Shown here in pieces: positions 1 to 11,303 of a stretch of DNA of 64,000 nt. Position 1 is the stretch's first letter. Each line of letters starts with the position of its first letter. This DNA is from Thysanoteuthis rhombus (taxonomy: Eukaryota; Mollusca; Cephalopoda; Oegopsida; Thysanoteuthidae). The notes beneath the pieces are model-generated. The model ran no database searches. It was not told where the DNA came from and saw only the letters and a program-made list of their open reading frames with translations. The stretch lies in assembly GCA_963457665.1 (NCBI GenBank), contig OY735219.1, positions 41,158,477-41,222,476 of the forward strand, written 5' to 3'. The position numbers were made by a program, and so were the translations under genes.

Positions 1-1985
1 TTTATTTTATAAATTAAAATGTTTTCTCCTGAAGTCAAGATTTGTATTCTATATCAACATTTGGTCATTAATTAATTTTCATTACCTTTTTTAAAAAAAT
101 CAAGTATTTTATTCATTTCGAGAAGACTTGAAACTAGGGGTGTTAGTCGATTTACTTATATTCTGTAATTTTAATAACAGACGTTAGACAAGCATAAAAC
201 ACGTAATCTCATTTTGCTGCAAAATAAATGGTTGTTTTGTTTTCAGGTGGGAATTTATTCGGGATTAATTTAACTAGCATCTTTTTTTTCTTTTCATTGA
301 GAAGATCAACCATATTTCATATGATCAACAACAGAAAACCTTTTTTAATTGCGTCATGTCTTCTGGTTTTCCAGCCCTATTTTCTTTATTCTTCCTTCAA
401 TGTTTCTGAATTTTTTTTTCTTCATTCGATTGTTTTTTTTGGTTTTGAAGCCGATTCAAAATTTAATTTTCCAAATCCTCATAAACTGTTCTACTTTTTC
501 TTTTTTTTTTTTTTAAATTTTGATGAGGTATTTTATCACCTGCAAATACTACCTGCTTCGAGTACTTTCCCTAGCTGCCCCTCTTCATGGACATTTTTTT
601 TTTATTTAATAATATTTTTATGAGCTGCGAACAGCTTTTATTGTTGTTATTTTTGTCCTATTTCAAGTAAAATTAAGATGATCTTTGTTTTACTTACGGA
701 ATTTCCCTTAAATCATTTAAATTACTCTTTGTTGGATAGCTCACTCGTCTACTTTTCTGTATTTTTTTTTAATAGATTTTTGGTTCTCAAATTTATACAT
801 CGTTAAGTAAAATTTTAAAAAGATGTTTGAATAAAGTAACTCCAAGTGCCAAAAAAATCACCAGGTGTCTGTCGGAGATTTAAACTTCTATTCGTACAAG
901 GGCTGGTAATTTTTCTATCTTAGACAGTGAGTCACCTTTTGTGACCTATTCCATTCCCCCTACTTAACTACAAATAAGAGATTATTTTTGTTGAATTTGA
1001 TTCTTAGATCTGTTAGCATCTATAGAGGCGATCGCTGTCACTGACTGACTAACAATTTGACGAATTGACACAGCAAACGTATGACATGATCTCCACGAAG
1101 CATTCCCTTTGCTCTTCCTATGAAACCAATACTTTTATCTGATGTCGTGTTAGTGACATTTTATTATTACATCATCAGAACATGGAATTCTATTTTACTA
1201 CGTCAGGAGATAAACATGCATCAGTTGCATGAATGAATTTCTATCTCACTATGATATTAGCATGACCTTGACTAAAGAAAGGGGCTTAAAATTGAACTAG
1301 TGCATCTCGGCTCTGACTTTCAGGCTTGTTTTTTTTCTGGTAATTGAATGATATTCGTCAATTTGGGACTCCCGCTGAAATTGTTCATTTGGTCCTATGT
1401 TCAATTGTAAATTCTCAGTTTTTCAATCTCTAATAATAGGAAATGTCATTTCACACCTTTTGTTCCAGAGGTCTTTATAGATTTATTAATCGCATAACTT
1501 TCTATTATTTTCTGTGAATCTGAAGGACATTTCAATTAATTTTTGTTCAAACAATGAATCAGTAGTATTTCAGGTCACTTTTCAAAATTTTCTGTTTGTT
1601 ATCAAGATTGTACCCCCCCCCCCGTTGTATTCCTGTATCCATGTACCTACATGAATTTATTTCATTCTCTCCTGTGATGTTGTAAAAAAATCTTTAGTTT
1701 TAGTGTTTATAGGGAAGGGAGAAGAGGAGATGTATAAAAATTGAATAGAGAATTTACAACATTTGTTTGAATGACATTAACCAATGAATAATAAACCTTT
1801 GAATTACCCACTCCCCAAGAATGATTAAGATTCTAAATAAATGCTTTGCTTTTGTTGTCAAGTATTTCGTTAATGTTTAAATGATAACAGTGATAATGTC
1901 TTCCTGGAATCATCCCACTTTGAAAAAGACCTGTATATACATGTAGATAGTAAATTTATGTTTAACAAGCACATGATCCCAGGTT
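1..1985. other. AT-rich DNA, no gene recognised
   Basis: No coding region or repeat family is recognised here. There are many short poly(T) runs. The longest open frame (228-623, plus) is built of phenylalanine, serine and leucine codons from those runs and has no domain. A run of 11 C lies at 1613-1623. Confidence 0.6.
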
Positions 1986-2480
1986 AACAAAGCCAATAGG
2001 ATACTGGGGCTGATCATCTTATCAGTTTTTGAATGCTGACACACTATGTCTGCTCTTTGTTGCCCTGCTACTTCCTCATTTGGAGTTTGCTCATGTAGTG
2101 TGATTGCCATGATACTGAAATATGATCAAAACATTAAGTACACCCATGGGTTCTACAATGTTGACAGCCCCTTTGTCATGGAGCAGCACAACTTGATGTC
2201 ATACATTCAAGCTGAAGAAAATCAGATGCAAAACAAGTCTTAAGCAGCACTTCTTTGCATGTTGTGTGGTGGTCCCATTGTACAGTCTCCCAGCTTCAGT
2301 GGTAGATACCCATTTACTCCAAGTTTTCAAGAGCAAATTTGACCAGCATTGGGTTGATAGAAAGTTTCAGTCATCAACATCACCCATGTCCATCAAGTCT
2401 TGTGAAAATACTATACATAGGCATAGTCAATAGACCAGATCAGAGGCTTTCGGCCTAAACTGATCTATAGTTGTATCCTA
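1986..2480. repeat. Unclassified moderately complex segment ending in a hairpin
   Basis: Base composition is less skewed than in the flanks, and small open frames occur on both strands (1910-2110 minus, 2046-2243 plus). Neither matches a family I know. Near the right end, 2438-2464 forms an imperfect hairpin with outer arms GATCAG/CTGATC and inner arms AGGC/GCCT around TTTCG. It could be a decayed repeat. I did not see a second copy in the window. Confidence 0.25.
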
Positions 2481-2694
2481 TATCATAAACTGTTTACTTC
2501 AGTGCCATTTTCCTTTATGAAAGCCTGTTAATTTTTATAAGAATAATTACTTGATGAAATTTTTTTGAAAAATAGAATTTGAAATCGGAAATTTTTTTGA
2601 AAGTAGATATTAATAAAAATATGAGAAATGCTTTTGAATATGATGTTGGATGTTCTATGGTATTTTATCAAAACCTGTAATAAACTTCAGTTTT

Positions 2695-3165
2695 CAAGTC
2701 AGTCTGGCTGTATAACATGTATACAGGTTGCACTGATGGAGATTAAGGGCCCAAAATTTCAAACATTTACTTATCTGGTTTTTTTGTTTTTTGGGGGTTT
2801 TTTTTGACACCCCTCCCTTGTCATAATTGGAAGGGTTTGATCTGCAATTTAAGTTTATGCTAAATTGGCTCCTTAGTTTATATCTGACAGCATTCATGCT
2901 TGTTTTTTTGTTTTTTTTAAAATTCAGTCTTTTTAGTGATCACTGCCATTGGAAAGGCAAGAGAAGTAACTTTTTAATTCATCACTCATCCAATTTTTCA
3001 GTTGATCAACCCCCATATGGTACACTGCCAAAAGACGTTGATCACATGATGATTTCTATTGGGCAACTAACTATACCTATTCTTGGTAACTGTTCACTTC
3101 CTCTGGTTACGGCAAAGCAAATATACATTTTAATGAGTACTTATGGCCTTGAGTTCACTTTTTAG
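2695..3165 (+). repeat. Dispersed repeat B, copy 1
   Basis: This segment shares ordered blocks with five other places in the window. The blocks are TGCTAAATTGG followed by a TTAGTTT stretch, a GCAGCATTCA-like block, a TGATCACTGCC-like block, an AAAGGCAAGAGAAGTA-like block, and a CCAAAAGACG-like block near the end. The 112-codon frame inside it (2827-3165) has no recognisable domain and is not kept open in the other copies, so I treat it as chance. No terminal inverted repeat or target duplication could be fixed. It is probably a non-autonomous element of unknown class. Confidence 0.55.
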
Positions 3166-4765
3166 ATATGTTCACACACATCTCTATTAGGTTTGTCTGT
3201 CCCCAGTTAACAAATGAAATTTTTTTTTTTTTTTCCAATCAGTTGTCTCCAGTTAATTGACATCATTTATTCATTCATTTATTTTTAGTCAATTCTCGTG
3301 ATCAGAAGATATAAAATTACATCAGCATTCACAAACATAGGATTATAGATTAAATATTTTTTTTTTTTTTTTTAGAAATAATTCATAGTTTCCCATCTAG
3401 CACTCCTCCTTATCCACAGTTTCCCTTTTAGTGCCCTCCCCCCCTCTGCAGTTCCCCTTTCTGTGGTATATGCACACATCATTAGAATTCTGTTCTTGTT
3501 AATAACCCATTTAACTGTTTGTTCAATAGTGAATCTCTAAGCTATTTTAGATGCTTTCTAATAGGAGAAAAATGATTAGATAATCTTTCATGTAGGCTCA
3601 TCATGTTTGATACAATTGCATTTTGTTATAATTCTTCAAGTTGTGGATTTATTTCAACTATATTTAGTGCTATAGATCGGAAAAAAAAAATTGATGAATC
3701 TAACTTGAGTCCTTATTTCAGCTGCGCAGAAGTACTATGAGTTAATGTTGCTGCTCACTGTGAAAGCTAACTGTTGACAAATATTGGAGTTTAAATAACT
3801 TCCCTGGGTACTTGAATGAATAACTGCTCTCTTTGCTCACTTCCTTTTTGTTTTTAGCTACTGTTGTAGATTCATTTTCAACAACTACTTAAAATTGTTA
3901 TTCCCATGACCATTTTATTTAACTCATCGGAATTTCTCTCATATTAATCTTTATTATAATTTGTATGCCCTCCGTCCATAATGTGAAAGATATAGAATGG
4001 CTGGGGGGAGGGGGTGATTTAATTACCAGCTGCTGTAGAGAGAATGTTGTGATGTCATTAGGAAAACTTTTATTCTGATCACATTTTTTTTTTTAATTTG
4101 GTTTCTTTCATATTCTGATCCAACTTTCTGCCTTTGATTTCTTTACCTGACCTTGTATTCTGATAAAAAAATTTTGAAAATAAGGTGTCAGAATTGGGAG
4201 AAACATTTTTTTTTCATTTTAAGGTATCAAAGATGAAGGGAATTTTTTTTTTTTTTTTTTCCGAAATTTTCACTCCAAAGGTTCATAAGCAAGGGAACTT
4301 TTTTCCTTTTTAAGATTTCTTTTTTTTTTTCAACTTTATAATGCATTGTCAGTTTTCTTGTAAAGACTGAATGATTATCTGCAGTATTCACTGAAACTGG
4401 ATTACTCAAATTTTATGAAAACTTTTTAGGGTTTAAATTAATTGGTTGAATTTGATGTTACTGACACCTTTATGGAAACTGCCTCAAAAAGTAAGAAATC
4501 AGGGAACTCACAATGAAATACAAACTAGAAGAAATGAATTACCCACTTTTTAATCATCTTTGAAATTCAAAAAGTGAATCAATTTGAAATACTTACAGTG
4601 TACTTGGAATGTGCAAATGATAGATGAATTGGTTTTAGTTTGTAAATAAATGACTATTTGGGTGCATTGTATAGTTTTTTTTTCAAGGAATTGAATCTCA
4701 GATTGATTATGACTAGCAAAACTGATCAAAACGTTTGAAAAAAAAATTCTTTTTTAAATTTTTGT
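3166..4765. other. AT-rich DNA with homopolymer runs
   Basis: Nothing coding is seen. Poly(T) runs lie near 3221-3234, 3358-3374, 4243-4260 and 4320-4330. A C-rich stretch at 3400-3460 (accctcc/ttccctttt-like words twice) could be a decayed repeat edge. Confidence 0.5.
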
Positions 4766-5035
4766 TATGAAATCATTTAACCTTCATCTTAATTTCATTT
4801 GCTATTTTTTGTCACAACTTTTTGCTCAGACCCATTACCCTCTGGCAGTGAGTAAATAGTATTGATCTAAAGATAAAGAATAAACGCTGAGGTGGGATTC
4901 AAACCCACATCCCCTAGCTAAGGGGAAGCTACATTTAGCCCAGCTTGCTTTACCAAGTAAGTGACTGAGACTTCAAGTTGAAGCAAAAGCTAGAATAACA
5001 CCCTTAAACCCATCCTTCATTCTAGTCGTTACAGT
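4766..5035 (-). mobile_element. tRNA-derived SINE, copy 1 (left arm of an inverted pair)
   Basis: Read on the minus strand, the 5' part has an RNA polymerase III A box (TGGTAAAGCAA, at 4945-4955) and a B box (GGTTTGAATCC, at 4895-4905) at tRNA-like spacing. A body follows that ends with an AAGATGAAGG-like tail near 4785. The same body is present in the plus orientation at 5150-5405. The tRNA-like part lacks a clean cloverleaf, so it is not a functional tRNA gene. Family name unknown; the tRNA origin is inferred from the two boxes. Confidence 0.75.
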
Positions 5036-5114
5036 ATTTAATACATTTTGGTGGGGCTGTTTTCATTTTTCATTTATTTTATTAAATGTAGTATCAATCA
5101 TTTTTTTCCTGACT

Positions 5115-5165
5115 ACATTTTAGCTTCATCTTATTTTTATTAGTTGCTTTTTGTCACAACTGAAT
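5115..5165 (-). mobile_element. 3' tail fragment of the same SINE
   Basis: The words CTTCATCTTA...TTTTTGTCACAACT repeat, in the same orientation, the 3' end of the minus-strand SINE at about 4785-4825. It ends exactly where the plus-strand copy begins. It is a truncated extra copy lying between the two full ones. Confidence 0.5.
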
Positions 5166-5410
5166 GAAGGATAGGTTTAAGGGAATTAATCAAGCTTCTG
5201 CTCCCAGTTGAAGTTTTGTTGGCTTATTGGTAAAGCAGGGTGGGCTAAACAGTGCTTCCAAGTAGCTACGTGTTTTGGGTTTGAATCCCACCTGAGTTTA
5301 TTCCATATTTTCTCAACAGTATTTGCTCACTGCTGGAGGGTAATTGGTTCGAACAAAAAGTCGTAGTAAAAAGCTACTAGTAAATTAAGATGATGGCAAA
5401 AAAAAAATTA
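5160..5410 (+). mobile_element. tRNA-derived SINE, copy 2 (right arm of an inverted pair)
   Basis: The A box TGGTAAAGCAG at 5228-5238 fits the TRGYNNARNNG consensus. The B box GGTTTGAATCC at 5278-5288 differs from the GGTTCRANTCC consensus at one base. The body runs through TTTGCTCACTGCTGGAGGGTAAT and ends in AAGATGATGG plus an A run at 5399-5408. Its reverse complement aligns over nearly the whole length with 4766-5035, so both lie head to head about 120 bases apart. Confidence 0.78.
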
Positions 5411-5905
5411 ATAATTTATATTAATTCATCAAATGAAATTTTGAAAATTGAAAAAAACGATCAAAACTTATCAGAAAGACTAATAGACACTCTTTAAATT
5501 AGTTTCTTTTTAGTAGCAAACTCAAGCATACAAATTAAAATATAAAGCTATTCATTGAATATTAATAAAGCTGTTGTGTTTTCCTGTATCTTGGATAGTG
5601 TAAATTTATTAAGTAAAAAAGAATTATTTCTCATTTAGAATACTTAAGTTGTCTGAAACACTTTTGCTGTTGATTGAAAGTATCTAAAATCTTTACTACT
5701 GTATAATAAGTGATTGAGAAATTATGAGAAATAAACTCCACATATGAAATGGGCTTCAACTTTACCATTTGATATAAAAGTATACTGAAAAGAACTAAAC
5801 ACATTTTAAATGTATCGTTTTCATGAGTATCATGATTAATTAGAATAACAAGAACTGAAAGTTCAATATGGCATCCACTATAAAGTTTTAACACCATTAT
5901 TGTCT
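5411..5905. other. AT-rich DNA, nothing recognised
   Basis: An 88-codon minus-strand frame (5631-5897) gives no known domain and has the same AT-driven composition as its surroundings. Confidence 0.5.
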
Positions 5906-6060
5906 GATCATGTGACCCTGAGTGGAAAACTTTTTTTTTTCTCAGGTAAGAAACATCTTATCCAGAAATGCCTTTCTATCAAGTTTCAAGTGAATCTGAC
6001 TTGAAACAGCTGAGAAACAATGTGAAGACAAATGGACGAGAACCTCTAGTAAGGACGCTT
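5906..6060 (-). repeat. Dispersed repeat D, single unit
   Basis: Its reverse complement matches both tandem units at 39620-39890. The order of shared words is CTCAGCTGTTTC, GTCAGATTCACTTGAAACTTGAT, AGAAAGGC, and then a GTCACATGATC-like end (the plus strand reads GATCATGTGACC at 5907-5918). No coding potential; class unknown. Confidence 0.55.
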
Positions 6061-7250
6061 ATGAAAAAATAGATATATTTAGAAAAAACTCTGGAATTAA
6101 TTGAGCATATCAAATATGTTCTAAATCAAATGTTTAACTCCTGGCATAGTTAGCTACAATGTGATGATAATGGCTCATTGCAAATTGGATGAGCATAATA
6201 CGTAGATGATTGGTTGAGCTCATTGTTGACTTTCTGATCAAGTAACTACTGATACTACTGCCGAGTTTGCTTGCTAATGAGTAGTACTTAACAAGATAAT
6301 CACATAAATTAGAAATAATTTTCAGTATTAATTGTTCTTATTATGATTGATATAAATTCAAAATTATAAACAAGTGTTTGATTTTTTTTTTTTTTTGTTG
6401 TTTTTTTGTAGTAGACATAAATCAGCATGTATCGTATATCTAAATAGCAAATAAATTATTCTGAATTTAGCTTTGAAAACATAGTATTTTGGAATTTAGA
6501 CTATTTACAAATGGTGACTATTTGATTTTATTCAGAATTTATAAAATACTTTTTTTTTGATTAACTCAACTATGAAAGATTTGAAGGATATTTTTGCATG
6601 ATATGTGTGAGCAATAATAAATGAGATGGTGGAAATCTGATGTTTTAAATGTAATTCAACAACCTAGAATAAAAAAAAACACTTTACATTGACAAAATTA
6701 TTTTCACTGAAATCTGCAGCGTTTTCTACTCAGCTTCTTTATTCCAAGTGCGTGCATGTTTTAAACACCCTAGTTTTTGACACTGTCATGCTTGTCTGGT
6801 GATCCAGTTCTTGACACTTGTACATATCATACAATGTGTAGAAGCATGTGTTGTTCTGAAATATTGAGGAAAAGAAAAAACTTGAATATCCTTTGTTATT
6901 GACAGTTTCATGCTTGGAGATAATCCTTCAAAATTTGAATCCTTTTGTCTCATTTGCATAGTGTAACTCAATGGTCAACTGTTATGTTGAGCTGAAATAT
7001 ATGTATTCTAATTTGGGGCCTAATTCAAGATGATATTAACGCATAGGCTGCTCAGTTGGGATCATGTTTTGAGTCTGAGGCAAATTGTGAAGTGTAGTTC
7101 TGAAAGGATAACATTGAAAATGATTTTTTTTTCTTCTTTTGAATCTTTAATGGTGCATGAGTATTTTCCAGCGAGTTTAAAATTAATGTTCATGGTTTCT
7201 TTTCATTGCATATATATCTGAACTAATATTTGAACCTTTTTTTTGTTTTT
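6061..7250. other. AT-rich DNA, nothing recognised
   Basis: Contains poly(T) at about 6380-6394 and scattered short frames without domains. Confidence 0.5.
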
Positions 7251-7254
7251 GCCT

Positions 7255-7375
7255 CTTCTCTGCTGAAACTATGAGGCTGATTGCCCTGATATTTGGCATG
7301 GAGAATCACTAAAAATCGATGTCTCACATAGGCTGACCTTCAAGGTCAACAGTGGTCATTCTCTAGTTAATCTTT
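7255..7375 (+). repeat. Possible dispersed repeat fragment (TTGGCATGG...CAAGGTCAAC)
   Basis: The words GATATTTGGCATGG and GACCTTCAAGGTCAAC resemble a dispersed repeat style common in invertebrate genomes. Only one clear copy is seen here, so this rests on recollection of similar sequences. Confidence 0.25.
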
Positions 7376-7744
7376 GGTTTTGAATGTCTGAAAAAAAATC
7401 TTTATATCAGGATCTTCATCAGTGGAACACGTATTTCTTACAACAAAACCAATTCTTAAACAAGTAGTTTTTTTGTAGGGTGGGGTCATATATATTGCTT
7501 TTTTGGCAATGAAACAGCAGTAAAAGTAACTCAAGGATGTTTTGGTTTCTACTACTACCCTCTCTCTTTCCTTAATGAAAAAAGTGAGTGGGGAGGGAAG
7601 GTGGTGGGGGTGAAGTGTAGGTACATATGACTCCATATTTCTACTGAATCAGGTCATTTTTTTTTTTTTTTTTTTCAATAAAATTGAAAGTATCTATTGT
7701 AACGCTTTTTATGAAGTATTTTAAATGTTATTAATTTTTTTTTT

Positions 7745-7870
7745 TTTTTTTACTTCCTACTACCTTCATCTTGGTTTTTGATAATTTTGAATGATAACTT
7801 GAGGCCATCAATCTACGACAGTGAGTAAACAGCCATGATTGAAAGTAAAGATTTAGGTCTCTCAGATATT
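7745..7870 (-). mobile_element. Decayed 3' part of the tRNA-derived SINE
   Basis: The order CCTTCATCTT, then CAGTGAGTAAACAGC, then GAAAGTAAAGAT parallels 4785-4880 in the minus-strand SINE. The A and B boxes are missing, so this would be a truncated copy. Confidence 0.4.
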
Positions 7871-8109
7871 TTTTCATTTGTTGTGTCAGATGAGAAGAAT
7901 TAAAGAACATATTTTTCAATGTGCTGTCTATTTTGAACTTCTTTTTTTCCCTAGGTGATGCCAGGTATCCCTGCTAGTTATTACGTGAATGTCAATTTAT
8001 CCATAAGTAATAAAAGAAAATACTGAACTAAGTGTGATATTTGAAGATATGATGGATGATTGATGAATAAGGTCTCCAATCCTGTAAAACAAGTTTTAGA
8101 CTAAATAGA

Positions 8110-8460
8110 ATAATGAAACTGGTATCAAAATAAAGTAAAAAATTTATTTCTTTTTAAAAGTACAAGTCCATTTTTCAAAATAGTCATTATATAGTGCTAC
8201 ACATTCTTTTTCCAAAGCTTCTATACATCGTCCATGAAGAAAGTTTCTAGTTTACTTTTGATTCAATTGTGCACATCAACTTCAATATTAGGTGAAAAAT
8301 TTTGATCTTTCAACACCTTTTCCAATTTTGGGAACAACCTGAAGTATGATGGTACCAAATTGGGGCTGTACAACAAAGTGAGCAGTAATTGTAAATTTCT
8401 GGCCATCTGTTGATTGCAATGTAGCTTTGTTGTCATGATGTTCAAAAAAAAAAATTAAAA
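8110..8460 (-). pseudogene. Mariner-like transposase fragment (C-terminal half)
   Basis: Mariner transposases cut and paste their own element using a D,D34D catalytic core. On the minus strand, 8263-8445 reads LLYSPNLVPSYFRLFPKLEK, the degenerate form of the YSPDLAPxDFxLFPKLK block that carries the third catalytic aspartate. Here the D positions read N and S, so catalysis is lost. Just upstream in another frame, HHDN recalls the HxDNAxPH block with the second aspartate, which points to a frameshift near 8370. Downstream, to about 8150, words fit the C-terminal KCI...GDYVEKW region. Family and clade are uncertain. No TIR was fixed. Confidence 0.7.
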
Positions 8461-9780
8461 ATTGCCTTATTCTATGGATACAGTGTTTGAGTGCTCAATA
8501 GGTTTCATATGACTGTGAATTTCAATTTATGCACAACCTCCTGGTGTTCAAAATTCTATCGCTGATAACTACTTCATGCATAACTCAGATGTAGCACTAG
8601 TGAATGTTATTACTCCATCCAGTCATACAGTGAATTAACGCCAAGAATATTTGAATAGTGCTTCATATGCTATTGAATATATGTTCTAACATGTTTCTAT
8701 TTCCACTATTAGAAACATTGCATGATAGGAGACCTTGCTTAGCAATCAGCCCTCATCCATTGTGCAATGTCCGCTGAATATGATTGAAAAAAGACAAATA
8801 TTCCTAAAAGTGTAAATCATAAAAGATATTAAGTGGTTGAAATGGCAGAAAGCAAAACAAAATGAGGATTTGTTATAGACAATGCTGTGCAGAAATTATA
8901 AACTAATAATTTAATTAATCTCATCAGTATTTCATCTTTGATCTAGCTTACTAAGAGTTTTTTTTTTCTTCTTTCTTTCTTTGTGAAATGTGTTCTTAAA
9001 CAAGTTGAACTTGGAAGTGTCCTGGCTACATTTTAACTATTTTGGCTTGGATAATTAGTTGAAGCAAAACATTTTTCCTGACATTTATTTTCGTGTTCAA
9101 TTATCATAATTTTGAAAGTCATTTTAGGTTTATGGTTCTTCTTTTCTTTTGAAGCCAGACAATAATGAAGATATATATACTAGCTCATTAAATAAAAATT
9201 GTTCTACAGTTCCAGCTGTTTATGTTGCTCTATAACTCCAAGTGTGACTGTCTGTTGTACTGTAGTAAACTGTTGTATCAAATATTAAAGATGAAGATGA
9301 ATAAACAGAAACCTGCAATAGACTTTCTATCACCATTTAATGATTGTTTTGATGTTATAGTATCACAACTGAACCTTTGCATTAGTGTGAATTTTTCCTT
9401 TCAATTTTTTTTCTATTCAATCCTAATTTCAAAAAGTGAAGTTGCTGGCTCTGTCTATCCAAGTACTTACATATTTTCTTTAACTAGAACTAGGTTTCAT
9501 ATTCACTTTCTGGAGTGTTAGTTGGTCTTTGGCTTTCCCTTACTATCTCAGTTTGAATATTTAGCACATCAAAACTGTCTTGTTTGTGACCATTTGTTCT
9601 AGTGTGATATTTCTGAATTAATTGAGTGTAATGTAGTCTATGCAAGAATTTTGTCATTTCCCCAAGTATACTCTTTGTCATGTCTTCAGTCTTGCCTAGC
9701 AATATTTGTTCCATTGATCTTCCATATTTGATGCATTTTTTGAATGCTGTTGGGAGATTTAAAAATCAGATTCTTTCAAG
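8461..9780. other. AT-rich DNA, nothing recognised
   Basis: Open frames at 9222-9521 (plus) and 9490-9714 (minus) show no domain and overlap each other on opposite strands. The rest of the mariner element may have decayed in 8461-8800, but I cannot read it. Confidence 0.45.
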
Positions 9781-9784
9781 TGAA

Positions 9785-10235
9785 TGAATTCCAATTAAAT
9801 TTTGTGGAAGGTTGGGCAATGGGGTGAGAAAGAGGTGGTGAAATTTGGGGGCGGATCCAGGAATGTTTTTAGGTCTGTGATATTTTTTTTTTTTTTTTTT
9901 TTCATTTACATTTATGTATATGCTCATGACTTCACATGATATCTCAAAAAATCCTAAATGGAAGGGTGGACATTAAGATGTGGGAAAACATTAAATTTTT
10001 GAATGGATCTTTGCACAATTATCTCCTTTACGTCATAGTTACATGTCCAAAACACATAGTATTGCTTTAATTTTATATTTGTCCACACAATATCTCAAAG
10101 TTCTGAGCGAATTTCTATATCATCTCGTGAAAGGGTGGATGAAAGACTAAAGACAAACTGATTAAACTTTTGGGCAGATCCATGCACTATTACTCTCCCT
10201 GACAATAACTTTGTTAGAGGTGTCCACTTTAAGTG
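9785..10235 (+). repeat. Dispersed repeat R, about three tandem units
   Basis: Each unit carries AATTTTGTGGAAGG(T)TGGGCAATGG, then AAATTTTTGGGGCAGATCCATG-like words, then CACAATTATCTCCC. The units begin near 9797, 9955 and 10120, followed by a TTTGTTAGAGGTGT-like end. A poly(T) run interrupts the first. The same units occur at 14.0, 19.8, 25.4, 28.0 and 48.0 kb. No coding potential. Confidence 0.6.
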
Positions 10236-10593
10236 GTCTCTGGTTATTTTACTTGACACTGTTAGAGGTTTTGTAGACTTGACCATTTCAATCCTAGTGA
10301 GCAATATAATTTCTGATTTAAACTCTGTTCATTGTCTTCTAGCTACTTGGTAGTTTACATCTCAACCACGATATGTTTCAGTTCGAAAAAAAAAGATTAA
10401 TGTATATGTTTTTGGCTTACAATTGAGTAAATGGCAGTTGCAATTCCAAAAAACTGCTTGTTTAAACTTGGGACTTCAAAGTGCCCTTGTTTTAACCTTG
10501 AGTAGATGAGTTGTTTAGAAACTGTAGACTCTGCAAGTTTGGGTTTTACAAATTTTGTATGTTTAAAATCTTCCAAGTTTATTTTTACACTGG

Positions 10594-11303
10594 TATTACA
10601 AAATGCACGATTGTGGCTGTTGTTCTCTGCAGTCTTCTTGCTGAGTGATTGAACTGCCTTGCACAGAGTACCCTCAAATTACAGGCTACTAAGTGGCTTT
10701 TTCTATGAATTTCATTAGGAATCGTCATACAACCGAACATACGCTATCCACCCCCTGACTAGTTTTCAAATCTTTTTATTCTATGCATGGATGTTCATCC
10801 TAGTTATGTTCAAAAACTTTGGTTGAATTCAATCAAAACTTGTTCTAGGCTACATAGGTTAACAACAATTAAATAGTGGTTTAAATCATTTTTTTTTTCC
10901 TGATAATCAAACACATAGCAGATACATTTTTTAAATTACCAAAGTAGCCATATTGAATTTCCTATAGTGTGTATAATCAAATTAATTACTCAATGGTTGA
11001 TCAGATTTATTTCATTGACCATGTATTGTTTTAGCCATGCTATACTCTCATTTCATTCCAAATTTCATTTGATTAGGATAAGAAAGATATCACTATTATT
11101 TGTTTTCCAGTTGGTTAAGATCATTGATTTTGTGTTTAATTGATAATAAAACTCTAAGATGATGCTGCTAATTTCTGAAGGCTCTAAAATTGCTGTACCT
11201 TCCTTATCTGTTGACCAATTTTTACAATCTTGGTAATATTTTCTTATTTATTAAGAGCTCTTCAATTGAAAATGAATCTAAGCAACTCAATTTTTTGTAA
11301 CAT
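10594..11303 (+). mobile_element. TIR element A, copy 1 (one internal unit)
   Basis: Begins with TATTACAAAATGCACGATTG and ends TTTTTTGTAACATT, so the ends form short inverted repeats (T(G)TTACAAAA/TTTTGTAACA). It is colinear with 34967-35800 and with the reverse complement of 60180-61073. It lacks one of the two internal units of about 160 bases present in those copies. No transposase frame, so it is non-autonomous. No target duplication seen; superfamily unknown. Confidence 0.65.

Noticed and set aside
228..623. 131-codon open frame, plus strand
   Set aside because: Mostly phenylalanine, leucine and serine from poly(T) runs; no domain, no conserved pattern.
2827..3165. 112-codon open frame
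   Set aside because: Lies in repeat B, and the other B copies do not keep the frame.
4880..5300. tRNA genes suggested by A and B boxes
   Set aside because: No clean cloverleaf, and a conserved non-tRNA body follows in both copies, so these are SINEs.
9222..9714. Two overlapping frames on opposite strands
   Set aside because: Short, no domain, overlap each other.
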